Of a stretch of 64,000 bases of DNA, positions 10,961 to 20,637 are shown piece by piece. Numbering within the stretch: the first letter of the stretch is position 1; every line of letters starts with the position of its first letter. This DNA is from Portunus trituberculatus (taxonomy: Eukaryota; Arthropoda; Malacostraca; Decapoda; Portunidae), in assembly GCF_017591435.1 (NCBI RefSeq), contig NC_059303.1:1016108-1080107 (forward strand), in the 5' to 3' direction. The notes beneath the pieces were generated by a model. The model had not been told where the DNA came from. It searched no databases and saw only the letters and a program-made list of their open reading frames with translations. A program made the translations under genes and the position numbers.

Positions 10961-11448
10961 TGAGTCTGTGCCTGGCAGCCTTCCACTTATTCAGGAGGTT
11001 TCTGTTGAGGCTGGCCAACTAGCTCCTTTGCCTGGTGGCAGTGGGGTGGGTCAAGGACCTTCGTCTCCCATGCCAGCTGGCCACCCCCTTTCCACAACCG
11101 GGACCTGTGAGGATGATGAGGAGGACGTGCCACCCAATCAAGGTGTTTCCCCTTTTTTGCATCTCATAGGCCAAGTGAAAGCCTATCTTCATATGCCTTC
11201 TCTTGAGGCTCCTTCCTCATCCCAGCTTATGGGTGTAGAAAGGGGACAGGGCTCAGTTTTGCCCTGCCAGCCCTCACTTACTCTCCCATGGTCACTTATA
11301 GGTCAAGCTGTCCGTGAGGATGCCCAATGCAGGTCCCTGAAGGAGCCTAAGCCTTGCTCACCCAATTTTCGGTTGTTTAGGGACTGGTATGGCTTGGCCA
11401 GGTCTTTTTATCTGCCTGAGGAGCCTCACTGGCTCCTCCTCTGGTTAA

Positions 11449-12195
11449 CCCTTAGCCGGCGGTGGAACTATATATAGACGGTCCTGATTGTATCAAAAAT
11501 TTGCGGGGTGACTATATATAGACTCGTCTCCAAAATTTATCCCTTGTATTTCTAAGCATCGACTATATATAGACGGCCACGTGTGAGTGCCCCCGAGCCA
11601 CAAAAATGATAACTGGCGACTCAAGAGTGGCCTTGGTGTACGTGACTTCTCACACTCATACCACACTCTGTTCCCAGCTTTCAGGCAGGGTGGAGTGCTC
11701 CTGTCTGCCTGTCATTCCACCAATATAGTATTATTTCTTGGACATATTTGGGAATTTTAGGCACAACCATGCTTCCTACAAGGAGGAGAATCACTGATGA
11801 GGATTTACAGCTGATTCTAGCGCATGATTTAGATGATGAGTTAGTAAGAGAGGAAACCATCACATAACTGAAAAAGCAAAAAACAAAAACAAAAAAAATT
11901 GGGAGGGTGGAGGGAAACCACATCCAGGTCACAAGTCCTGGACACATTTTTTAATGTGGGTGTGAGTGACTCCTAGTAAACATATAAAGAAATTTCACTT
12001 TAAAGCCTAAAGTTTGATTTGAGAAACTTGTAAACACGGCGCGAAATTGCGGTAGAGTCTATATAAAGATGCTGTCAAAACGTAACAAAATGCGGTGTAA
12101 CTAAATTTATGCTGCACACCAGTAGGCGGCAGAAGCTATATATAGACGATTCAAATTTTAGGAGACAGCCAACGTCCACTGCCGCCGGCTAGGGG
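11449..12195 (+). mobile_element. Non-autonomous piggyBac-like element with TTAA duplication
   Basis: The left end CCCTTAGCCGGCGGTGGA is the inverted partner of the right end TCCACTGCCGCCGGCTAGGGG. TTAA flanks both sides (11445-11448 and 12196-12199), the hallmark target duplication of piggyBac transposition. The element is 747 bp and keeps only a 32-codon start of a transposase-like frame. Subterminal copies of CTATATATAGAC occur near 11469, 11510, 11562 and 12136. Excising it rejoins the surrounding DIRS gag region at a single TTAA, so it inserted after the DIRS element. Confidence 0.9.
11769..11867 (+). pseudogene. Transposase N-terminal remnant in the piggyBac-like element
   Basis: A 32-codon frame starts MLPTRRRITDEDLQLIL, continues with an acidic HDLDDELVREE stretch and stops at TAA. 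An N-terminus with a basic patch followed by acidic residues is common in piggyBac transposases. The DDD catalytic core is absent. It lies centrally between the inverted repeats. This is an internal-deletion relic, and the assignment rests mainly on the TTAA-flanked ends. Confidence 0.5.
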
Positions 12196-12907
12196 TTAAC
12201 AAGGAGTTGGGTGGTCTACAGCCGGTGGGCAACCTGTCTCCTCCCACCTGTTGGCACAAATGGAGAAAGTGTGTGGCTCCATGGGTGACATTGCTTCTTG
12301 GACAGACCAGGTTTTGGCTACATGGGCTAGTGCTGCTTCTTGCACAGCAGGATGTTTTGGAATTTTTGTTGGCACTGACCAAGGCTAATAAAGGCATTCA
12401 TCATCCTGCTGAGGAGCTACGTTGTAGACTCCTTATGTTACAGAGGCAAGCTGTAGTGGATTTGTTGCCTCATACCTTTTCTGAGAGGGAGAAATGCCAG
12501 CTTCTTTAATCTCCCTTTTCTGACATGCTTTTTGACTCAGCTGTGGTGGCCAGGGAAGAGGACAATGAGCACTTGGCTTCTCAGCAACATGCATTCTCTT
12601 CTGTGGTATGGGGGTTGGCCTCTCTTTTTCAAAGTTCAGCCTCTGCGCCCCATGGGAGAAAGATAAAAGGACAGACGAGGAGGGGAGCATTTCTTAATGC
12701 CTCTTCATTGGCGCCTATCCCCAGGCCCTCTGCTGCTGTGGTGTCCTTTCGGGCCAGGTGTTCTCGCATTGGAGGATCCTATGGCTGGTGTAGATCTTGC
12801 TAGGGAAGTAGTTTGCTCTCCTGTGCCTGTGGGCGCTTGCCTGCAGTGGCACTGGAGAGAATGAATGGAGGTTGGAGCAAGAGAGTAGGTAGTGAAGACT
12901 TTGCATT

Positions 12908-13742
12908 ATGGGGTATGTTTTCCCCTTTTTGTGTCCCCCTCCTTTGTTTGCCAGACCCCTAGAGTTTGTGAGTTATGCAGAGGGGTCAGATCGTCATGTG
13001 ACCTTTGACTTAGTGGTGCAGGATATGTTGGCCAAAGGGACCGAAGAGCTTGTGGTGGGCAAGCTAGAAGGTTTTTATGCCCATCTGTTCCTCGTACCCA
13101 ATGTAACAGGGGTTGGAGACCTGTGTTCGAGCTCTTGCCTTTGAACAAGGTTTTAGTGGTCAGATCCTTCCGGATGGAGATGGTGGCGTCAGTTTTAGAG
13201 TCCATGAACGTGGAGATTGGATGGTGTCTCTGGATTTGAGGGATGCGTATATCCAAATTCCAATCCTTCCTCATTCTCACAAGTACCTGTGGTTCGTTTG
13301 GCGAGGCAAGGTTTTTCAGTTCAATGTTCTTTGTTTTGGCCTTGCCACTACCCTACAGGTCTTTACCAAGGTGATGGTGCCAGTGTCTTCACAGACTCAT
13401 CGACATGATATCTCCCTGTGGTGTTACCTGGACGATTGGCTGTTCACAGGGTCCACTCTCCAGGGATGCATAGGTGCCATCCGGGCTGTTTTGTGACTGT
13501 GTGCTCAATTGGGTATTCAGATCAATCTGCCCAAATCAGAACTGGTACCCAACCAAAGGAAGCAATACGTGGGCATGGTGCTTGATTTAGTGAGGGCTCT
13601 GATTTTTCTGTTGCCAGAAAGGGTCAGCTGGATTCTGTCAGTGGCACAGAGTTTTCTAGAGGACAGAGCTCCTATGGTGTGTCTATGGAGGTCACTCCTA
13701 GGTCATCTGGCTTCCCTGGAGAGGCTGGTCCTGGGCACCTAA
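12908..13742 (+). pseudogene. RT of the second DIRS element
   Basis: The frame at 12908-13144 covers the fingers (VQDMLAKGTEELV, FYAHLFLVPNVTG). After a frame change, 13113-13496 holds the palm: GDWMVSLDLRDAYIQIPI, VFQFNVLCFGLAT and the active site CYLDDWLF near 13425. A TGA then precedes the thumb at 13509-13742 (GIQINLPKSELVPNQRKQYV, LLGHLASLERLV). The motif set is that of DIRS reverse transcriptases. The catalytic YLDD is intact, but at least two frame breaks exist. Confidence 0.82.
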
Positions 13743-13785
13743 GTACACTCTTTAGGGGTGCCAGAAGACACACTGGAAAGCAGCA

Positions 13786-14375
13786 TTGGATCCACCCTGG
13801 TGGCAGGTTCCTCCTTCCCGGCTGTGTCAAGCGGACCTCTCCTGGTGGATGGATCCAGGTCATCTTCTCAGGGGAGCTCCCTTTGTGATGGCTTCTCCAG
13901 AACAGTCTCTGTTTTCCAACACATCCGTTCATGGTTGGGGTGCTCATCTGGGGGACTCTCTTGTCTCAGGGGTGTGGTCTCCACAGGAGCAGAGATTTCA
14001 CATCAACCACCTGGAGATGATGGCTGTTTTCTGGGGACTGCAGTCCTTTCAGCAGAAATTATTGGGCACAATGGTGTCTCTCATATCAGACAATTTGACA
14101 GTGGTGGCTTATTTACGGAACTTGGGGGGCACTTGGTTCAAGTCTCTGTCGGGTCGGGCAAGGGACATTCTCCGGTGGTGCAAGGACAACTCGGTCTCTC
14201 TTCACCCCAGATTCGTGCCGGGACAGCGCAGTGCAGTGGAGGACGTCCTCAGTCGCAAGTATGTGGGGTCAGAGTGGACTCTACATCCAGTATTGCACTA
14301 CAGGTGGATCTGTTTGCAACAGATTTAAATCACCAGTTACCTCTGTATGTGTCTCCCCTGCCAGATATGGGAGCT
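13786..14375 (+). pseudogene. RNase H and tail of the second DIRS element
   Basis: The open frame at 13786-14328 carries a DIRS-type RNase H: VHGWGAHLGDSLVSGVWSP, FHINHLEMMAVFWGLQSF, LISDNLTVVAYLRNLGG, PRFVPGQRSAVEDVLSRKY and SEWTLHP. In the next frame the DIRS signature VDLFATDLNHQLPLYVSPLP follows (about 14305-14366). It directly follows the RT and precedes the recombinase. Confidence 0.8.
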
Positions 14376-15094
14376 TAGAAAGAGGACGTGTTTGCTTTTT
14401 CATGGGAGGGCTTGGATCTGTACATCTTTCCTCCCTTCTTTTTGATTCGTTGGGTGCTGGTTTGAATCAGAGAGTTCGCTTGTGTTCGCACGACTCTTAT
14501 TGCCCCACAGTGGCATCAGGCAGACTTGTTTCCTCTGCTTCTGAGTCTGCTAGTGGACCATCCTCGAGTGTTGCCTCCATGGGCCTCTGTGCTCCACCAG
14601 CCTCATTGTCACCTCTTTAACAAATCTCCAGGGGCACTTCACCTTCATGCGTGGAGACTCTCCAGCATCTTTTCTAAAAGAGAGGCTTTTCATGGAAGTC
14701 TGCTAGATTTATGGCCCATCCAGTCAGACAGTCGATCTTCTGTGGTTGATGTGAGTCGAGGGGTTGTCATCCTCTCTTGACCTCTGTAATGGACTTAGGG
14801 GACTTTTTTTTTTTTATTTGGGACACAAAGCACTTGTACTTGCCATCCATTAGGGGGTATCATTCAGTTTTGATTCCCATTTTCCAGCAGGCTGGCTTGG
14901 ATATCTCACAAGAATGGGATCTGTCAGCTCTGTTTCGGGAATTTGCAAAGTTGTCTCCTCCCTGTTCACCACACATTCCTGCATGGGATTTGTCCTTAGT
15001 TTTAGGTTCATTAATGAAGTCCTTCTTTTGGCTCCAGCATCTGCTCGCCGAGGTAGCGAACTGCATGGGCTTTCAGCAGAGGTTCATCACTCTA
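14376..15094 (+). pseudogene. Linker and truncated tyrosine recombinase of the second DIRS element
   Basis: Broken frames keep the linker (FAFSWEGLDLYIFPPF, LHLHAWRLSS). They then show the recombinase N-terminal domain: LPSIRGYHSVLIPIF, GLDISQEWDLSALFREF and IPAWDLSLVLGSL. The region of the first catalytic arginine is seen as ASARRGSELHGLSAEVHHS. The sequence stops there, so the H-x-x-R box and nucleophile tyrosine are missing. A frame change lies around 15010-15040. Truncated and inactive. Confidence 0.75.
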
Positions 15095-15097
15095 AGG

Positions 15098-15166
15098 CAG
15101 TGATTTCCAACTTTTACACCTTGGAGGAACCCCTTTAATAATTTTTTCTATTCCACGGAACTCCTA
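15098..15166 (+). mobile_element. Probable hAT-like terminal fragment
   Basis: The fragment starts CAGTGATTTCCAACTTTT and carries GGAGGAACCCC and CCACGGAACTCC. These are typical of non-autonomous hAT termini, which begin CAGTG and have repeated GGAACCCC-like blocks. It lies between the cut DIRS recombinase and the Tigger element. No matching right end is seen. Confidence 0.35.
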
Positions 15167-15168
15167 TA

Positions 15169-16101
15169 CAGGCAACCCCCAATTAACGAACGTTCACACA
15201 AAGAAATTTCGCTACAACGAACGTTTCGTTTTACTACCATCTGCTCGTATAATGAACACCTAACTCGCTTTAACGAAATTTTATCCAGATAATTTTTTAC
15301 AAGTTTAAAAGCACCGCTGTATCATGCAAGCCGAGAGGCTTTTTTATTACACCAGCACCTCTCTTGGACAAAATGCGCACCACTCACTCCCCTACCCTTC
15401 CCTGCTCTTAGTTCAAAACAATAACGGCATCCAGCAGTAGCTCGTCTTCCCTCGCTCAACATGCCACCAAAACGCCCTGCAACCAGCCCTGCAATGTCAT
15501 CTACTGTTGCTAAGAAGACCAGGAAGTCTCTTATTCTCAAAGTGAAGCAGGATATTATTCACAGACACGAGAGAGGCGAGAAAACTAATAGCATTGCTCA
15601 CCACCATCGCTTAACTCCATCTACTGTCTCTACTTTTTTCAAGTCAACAGACTCTATTAAGAAGGCTGGTGAGACCGTATCTTTCTTGCAAGCTAAAAGA
15701 ACCACCCAAACTCGTGACTCTGCAATGGATAAAATGGAAAGCCTTGTGGAAATGAGGTACATAAGATTTGTATGCGGTACAATGATGCGCCTTTTGTTTA
15801 CATTCCACAGGTTGCCGGCTAGCGTCTTTCCTGCTCCACTCTCCCTCCCTATAAAGTTATTTACATACGTACATTAGGGTGAATTATAATGATTTAGTCT
15901 TATATTAAACTGCTTAAATGTTTAACTTCATAATTTTTACTTTCATTAAACCTTTTACTGTACTATAATGCACTCTCGCTTGTTTACTCTCAATGGAAGT
16001 TCAAGTAGGGTCAAACTTGTTATAATTGGTTCACTTAAAGAAAATTCACGCAACAAACGTTTTTTAGGAACGTAACCAGTTTGTTAAGGGGGGGTTGCCT
16101 G
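15169..16101 (+). mobile_element. Tigger/pogo-like DNA transposon, deleted copy 1
   Basis: A 933-bp unit with inverted ends CAGGCAACCCCC...GGGGGGTTGCCTG and TA on both sides (15167-15168 and 16102-16103), as expected for Tc1/mariner/pogo insertion. It keeps the 5' part of a CENP-B-type transposase and lacks the DDE domain, so it is non-autonomous. A second copy with the same ends and content lies at 43769-44687. Confidence 0.9.
15461..15877 (+). pseudogene. Tigger transposase N-terminal fragment (CENP-B-type HTH)
   Basis: Residues 1-98 match the start of Tigger transposases: MPPKRPATSP, KKTRKSLILKVKQDIIHRHE, RLTPSTVSTFFKS and QAKRTTQTRDSAMDKME. This is the DNA-binding psq/CENP-B-N helix-turn-helix region that recognises the terminal repeats. 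After about residue 98 the frame runs into unrelated residues and stops, so the second DNA-binding domain and the DDE core are deleted. It could still bind ends as a truncated protein, but there is no evidence for expression. Confidence 0.85.
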
Positions 16102-16103
16102 TA

Positions 16104-16283
16104 TTTGGTATACGGGTGTGTTCTTAAGTGCAGTAACCCCTGTTCGCCTAACAGAAAATGAGAGCTGGACGTAAACTGAGAATTGTGACCTTATAATCCG
16201 GCAGGAGCTGCAGACTAGGAATCCTACCCTCCTGTATGTGTATGTGATGTTACAGGAGCGGAAGGCCAACAGCCATGCCATCC
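16104..16283 (+). mobile_element. Headless SINE body fragment
   Basis: The segment contains TTCTTAAGTGCAGTAACCCC and TGTTCGCCTAACAG, similar to the body of the SINE at 19829-20109 in the same sense as its tRNA-like head. The tRNA-derived head is missing at the Tigger insertion border. The right end runs into (TG)n. Similarity judged by eye and modest. Confidence 0.45.
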
Positions 16284-16341
16284 CATGTGTGTGTGTATTT
16301 ACCTAATTGTATTTACCTAATTGTAACATACGGGAAAAGAG

Positions 16342-19149
16342 CTATGCTCGTGTTGTCCTGTCTCCATATCTATTAATGTCCAGCTTTTTCTTAAAATCAT
16401 GAACATTCCTTGCGTTGACCACTTCCACGTCTAAACTATTCCGTGTTTCCACCCTTCTATGAGGGAAGCTATATTTTTTCACATCTCTCCTATAAGTGGC
16501 CATTTTTAGTTTTTTCCCATGCCCTCTCGACATTCTTTCATTCCACATACACAGATCTTCCCTATCCATTTTTTCCATGCCAATCATCACTCTGTATATT
16601 GCTATCAGGTCTCCCCTTTCTCTTCTGTTTTCCAGGGTCGGAAGTTGCATTCTTTTCAGTCTGTCTTCATAAGTCAAATCTCTTAAGTCAGGCACCATTT
16701 TGTTGCAGCCCTCTGTACTTTCTCTAGTTTCCTTATGTGTTTCTTTAAGTTCGGAGCCCACTGTATTGTTGCATATTCAAGCCTCGGTCTTATCATTGCA
16801 GTAATTATTTTCTTCATCATTTCTTCATCTAAATATACAAACGCCACTCTTATGTTCCTCAATAAGTTCAATACTTCTCCAATTATTTTGTTTATATGTC
16901 TCTCTGGCGATAGGTCATTGGTAATTGTCACCCCAAGGTCTTTTTCTTCATGACTGGTTTTATGTCTTCATTTCCTATCTTGTACATACTCCTGATTCTT
17001 CTTTCACTCTTGCCAAACTCTATTTTCTTGCATTTTGTCGTGTTGAACTCCATTTGCCATGTACAGCTCCATTTCCATATTCTGTCCAAGTCTTCCTGGA
17101 GTAGTTCGCAATCTTTGTCACATCTCACTTTTCTTAACAATTTTGCATCGTCTGCAAATAGGCTCACATAACTGGACACCCCATCCACCATGTCATTTAT
17201 GTAGACCGCGAACATTACTGGTGCCAACACTGATCCCTGTGGAACTCCACTCTCCACCAAGCCCCATTCTGATGGTCTGTCCTTAATTATTGTTCTCATT
17301 TCTCTTCCTACCAAAAGTCTTCCATCCATTTTAGTAAACTGCCATGCACTCCTCCTACCATTTCAAGTTTCCAGATCAGTCTCCGGTGTGGTACCTTATC
17401 AAAGGCCTTTTTTAAATCCAGATATATTCCATCAGCCCAACCATCTCTTTCCTGTATTACATCTATCACCCTCGAATAGTAACATATCAGGTTTGTCGTG
17501 CATGAACGCCCTTTTCTAAAACCAAATTGACACTCACAAAGTATGTCATTTTTCTCCAAGAAGTCTGTCCATCTATTCTTCACCACCCTCTCACACATCT
17601 TAGCTACCACACTTGTAAGTGACACTGGTCTATAGTTCAATGGGTCTCTCTTGTTACCTGATTTATAGATTGGGACAATGTTAGCTCTTTTCCAGTCTTG
17701 GGGCACTACACCTTCCCTTAATGAGGCATCAATTACTTCACAAACTTTTTCTGCCAGTTGCTCCCTGCATTCTCTTAAAATCCATCCTGATACCCCATCA
17801 GGTCCCACAGCTTTTCTCACTTCTAAACTCCCCATCATATTCTTGATCTCCTCCACAGTTACTTGAAACTCCTTCATAATCCCTTTCTGTTCCATTACCA
17901 GTGGTTTGTCAAAAGCAGTCTCCTTTGTGAATACCTTCCGAAAGCATCCATTCATAGCCTCTGCCATTTCCTGGGATCTTCACTGCATACTCCATTTACT
18001 TCTAAACTTTCAATACTTTCTCTATTTTTGATGTTGTTGTTCACATGTCTGTAAAAAGCCTTGGTTGGTCTTTACATTTATCAATTATATCCTTTTCTTG
18101 TTTCTTTCTTTCTTCTCTTCTAATCAACACATATTCATTTCTTGCTCTTTTGTAACTTTCCCACTGCTTAATCCGTCTTTTCCTTCTCCACCTCTTCCAT
18201 GCATCCTCTTTTCTTGTTCTAGCCTTTTCACATCTATCGTTAAACCAGTCCTGCTTTCCAACTTCTCTATGTTGTCTTATTGGTACAAATTTTTCTCACC
18301 TTCTTTGTATATTTTTATAAATTCCTTCCACTTTTCATTTGCTCCTTAGCACTCTTGAATTTCATCCAATTTGTCTCTTGAAAGAATTTCTTTAGGTTTC
18401 CAAAATCTGTCTTGGCATAATTCCATCTTCCCACTTTATATTCTTCATTTCTTCTAGATTTCTCTTCATCTATCACCTTGAACTCCAAAACTGCATGATC
18501 ACTCTTTGCTAAAGGGCACTCCACCCTCATCTCCTCAATGACCATTGGCTCTGTACTAAAGACCAAGTCCAGTCTTGACGATGCTCCCTCTCCTCCAAAC
18601 CTAGTATCTTCTTTGACCCACTGAGTTAACACATTTTCCATTGCCAGTGTCAATAGTGTATTTCCCATGTTGTCTCTGATCCTTCCATTGACCAGTCCTC
18701 CCAACACACCTCTTTACAATTAAAATCTCCCATCATTATAGTTCGTTCACAGCCACCCAACATTTCTTCCAGACATGTTCCTGTATCACTTATCATTTCT
18801 TCATATTCCTGTACTGACCATGCATTTGTCTTAGGTGGTACGTACACCACTATGTAGTGCCTCTTTTTCCTTCATTAGTTTCTGCTCTGATCTTTAGCAC
18901 TTCTGCCTTTCCCATACCTTCTTTCACTTGATCCACCTTTATATCTTTTTAACCAGCAACATCACTCCTCCTCCCATCTTACCTACTCTATTTCTTTTCC
19001 AAACATTATATTTCCTTCTCCAACCATCATCAGGTCTTCTCCCTCTCTCAGTTTTGTTTCAGTAAGACCCACAATATCTGGGTTCTTGTCCCTCAAGTAA
19101 TCGTTGAGTTCTAAAATCCCGATATCACTCCATTTATGTTGGAATACAT
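16342..19149 (-). pseudogene. LINE A ORF2: endonuclease and RT, frameshifted
   Basis: From right to left: endonuclease pieces (DIVGLTETKLREGE near 19070, VVYVPPKTNAWSVQEYEEM near 18845, MMGDFNCKEVCWEDWSM, RLDLVFS, KSDHAVLEFKV). Next are an RNA-binding-like linker (RRRKRRIKQWESYKRARNEY) and RT: KAVGPDGVSGWILRECREQL, VPIYKSGNKRDPLNYRPVSL, CQFGFRKGRSCTTNLICYYS, VPQGSVLAPVMFAVYINDM and SLFADDAKLL. The terminal region ends with KKLDINRYGDRTTRA and a stop at 16342. It keeps the longer GGG in the CREQL codons where copies E, G and H have GG. Frame breaks are mostly one-base losses in homopolymers. Confidence 0.85.
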
Positions 19150-19175
19150 TACATTCGCTCATACGTAAGTTTCTT

Positions 19176-19802
19176 TAGTCCTTTCTTGCTGTACTTTTCT
19201 GGGTTATGAACCACTTCCTCAGTCTCATATCCAAGATTCTCCAGAAAACTCTTTCTTCTCCTCTTCTGTCCTCTCTTCATTTTTTTCAAAGCCTCCTTTC
19301 TCAACTCATTTAACATTTCTCTTTCCTTTTCACCGAGATCTCTTCTCAACCAAATCTTCCTTGTTGTTTCCTGCTGGGCTAGCCTCCATGACTTCTCCAC
19401 CAATTCATCTACATCCTTTTGTGACTTAAGTTTGATTCTTATTGGCCTCATACCTTCTCTTGTGAACTTTCCAATTCTATGGAAGTCCTCTATTTCTTGT
19501 ACTAGGTCTTTTCCTCCTCCTGCACCACATTAATGATATTATTTATCACCTTTTTATGTTTTTCTCTCTCCATTTTACTCGGTGTCTTATCCTCCTCCAC
19601 ACCAAATATCACCACACATCTCTTTTTGTCTACAGTTTCCCTCACCAATGTCTCATTTGATTTAATAACCTTCACCACTTTCTCAGCAATCTTCTCTTCT
19701 ATGATCTGTTGATCTATAATTTCAGCAAGGCCCAAAGTTTTCTCCCCAGACTCTTTGATTTCCTTTTCCAGACTTGCAACTTTGTAATTTACCTCCTTTC
19801 TT
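19176..19802 (-). pseudogene. LINE A ORF1, 5' truncated
   Basis: It retains the part with KTLGLAEIIDQQIIEEKIAE, RCVVIFGVEEDKTPSKMERE, RPIRIKLKSQKDVDELVEKS and KIWLRRDLGEKEREMLNEL. This is an RRM-like single-strand nucleic-acid-binding arrangement of LINE ORF1 proteins. The N-terminal coiled coil is lost at the truncation. Frames change near 19500 and 19280. Confidence 0.75.
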
Positions 19803-19828
19803 GTGTGTGTGTGTGTGTGTGTGTGTGT
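19803..19828. repeat. (TG)n microsatellite
   Basis: A run of TG dinucleotides separates the 5' end of LINE A from the 3' end of the SINE. Confidence 0.95.
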
Positions 19829-20105
19829 TCACAGTTGCCTGCTGGTCAACCAGTTAGTCTTCCCCATTACGGAGCAGGCTCTGAGCTCATGGACTGGTCT
19901 TCAAGTAGGACCAAGACCACACATCACACTCCACACACTAGGAACGTGAGGCCACAACCTCTCAAATTACATCCCATACCTATTTTACTGCAAAGTGAAC
20001 AGGGTTACACACATTAAGAGGGTTGCCCATTTGCCTCGCCGCTCCCATGACTCAAACCCAGACTCCTTCAGTTGTGAGCTGAGTGTGCTAACCACTACAC
20101 TACGC

Positions 20106-20109
<4 letters not shown>
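19829..20109 (-). mobile_element. tRNA-derived SINE
   Basis: Read on the minus strand, the head carries an A-box-like TGGTTAGCACACTC (20094-20081) and a B-box-like GGTTTGAGTC (20058-20049) at tRNA-like spacing. A body follows with ACCCTGTTCACTTTGCAGTA, ending in (CA)n. There is a (TG)n tract on both sides. No intact cloverleaf is claimed, so this is a SINE and not a tRNA gene. Confidence 0.75.

Positions 20110-20140
<31 letters not shown>
20110..20140. repeat. (TG)n microsatellite
   Basis: A TG tract links the SINE head to the 3' tail of LINE B. Confidence 0.95.
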
Positions 20141-20142
<2 letters not shown>

Positions 20143-20552
20143 TTACCTAATTGTACCTAATTGTAACATACGGGAAAAGAGCTATGCTCGTACTGTCCCG
20201 TCTCCATATCTACTAATGTCCAGCTTTTTCTTAAAATCATGAATATTCCTTGCGTTGACCACTTCCACGTCTAAACTATTCCATGCTTCCACCCTTCTAT
20301 GAGGGAAGCTATATTTTTCACATCTCTCCTATAAGTGGCCATTTTAGTTTTTCCCATGCCCTCTCGACATTCTTTCGTTCCACATACACAGATCTTCCCT
20401 ATCCATTTTTTCCATGCCAATCATCACTCTGTATATTGCTATCAGGTCTCCCCTTTCTCTTCTGTTTTCCAGGGTCGGAAGTTGCATTCTGTTCAGTCTG
20501 TCTTCATAAGTCAAATCTCTTAAGTCAGGCACCATTTTTGTTGCTGCCCTCT
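20141..20552 (-). mobile_element. L2/CR1-like LINE copy B, 3' stub
   Basis: Only the last 410 bp of the family are present: RT C-terminal codons (DLTYEDRLNRMQLPTLENRR, GMEKMDREDLCMWNER) and the 3' tail. The tail repeat is shortened (AATTAGGTACAATTAGG) relative to other copies. Both ends abut (TG)n. Confidence 0.85.
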
Positions 20553-20574
20553 GTGTGTGTGTGTGTGTGTGTGT

Positions 20575-20637
20575 ATCTTGTGCTGACAACTTGAATTGCT
20601 CATAAGCCGAGATGCTCATATCCTGAGGCACCACTGT
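20575..20637 (-). mobile_element. Terminal fragment of a Tigger/mariner-type element
   Basis: Read on the minus strand, the piece starts TACAGTGGTGCCTCAGGAT and continues with ATGAGCATCTCGGCTTATGA. That is the style of Tigger-type terminal repeats with a TA target. Only one end is present and it runs into (TG)n. Confidence 0.4.

Larger units (their letters stand above)
9838..12803 (+). pseudogene. Gag-like region of the second DIRS element
   Basis: The first part (9852-10070) is cysteine-rich (CEVFSLTADLHGECLLCMEV, then CCDCCKALSHNQFLC). This resembles the zinc-finger head of gag-like proteins in this DIRS group. A stretch of imperfect tandem repeats rich in MPGGQ-like residues follows (10301-10960), then 10968-11448. 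After the piggyBac insertion the frame continues at 12200-12509 with LTKANKGIHHPAEELRCRLL and LLMLQRQAVVDLLPHTFSER, and at 12525-12803. Multiple frame changes are present. The assignment rests on position before RT and on composition; I cannot name a defined domain. Confidence 0.5.
9560..15096 (+). mobile_element. Second DIRS-type element, plus strand, 3' truncated
   Basis: Plus-strand order: gag-like region, RT, RNase H with a DLFATDLNH tail, and the N-terminal part of a tyrosine recombinase. The protein motifs differ strongly from the first DIRS element (YLDDWLF against FIDDTLI), so it is another family. The recombinase breaks off at about 15096, where a hAT-like scrap and then a Tigger element follow. 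A piggyBac-like element interrupts the gag part. The left limit is uncertain because no inverted terminal repeat of this element is visible. Confidence 0.75.
16297..19802 (-). mobile_element. L2/CR1-like LINE copy A, 5' truncated
   Basis: A minus-strand non-LTR retrotransposon with the 3' end at 16297 and a 5' truncation inside ORF1 at about 19802, followed by (TG)n. The 3' tail reads, in element sense, two copies of ACAATTAGGTAAATAC next to (AC)n. The coding content is the ORF1 C-terminal part, an APE-type endonuclease and RT. The C-terminal region of the RNP type (RRVE...FKKKLD) points to the L2/CR1 group. Confidence 0.85.

Noticed and set aside
20018..20109. tRNA gene
   Set aside because: A- and B-box-like motifs are present, but the B box is degenerate and the unit continues into a SINE body with a CA tail. 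It is a SINE head.
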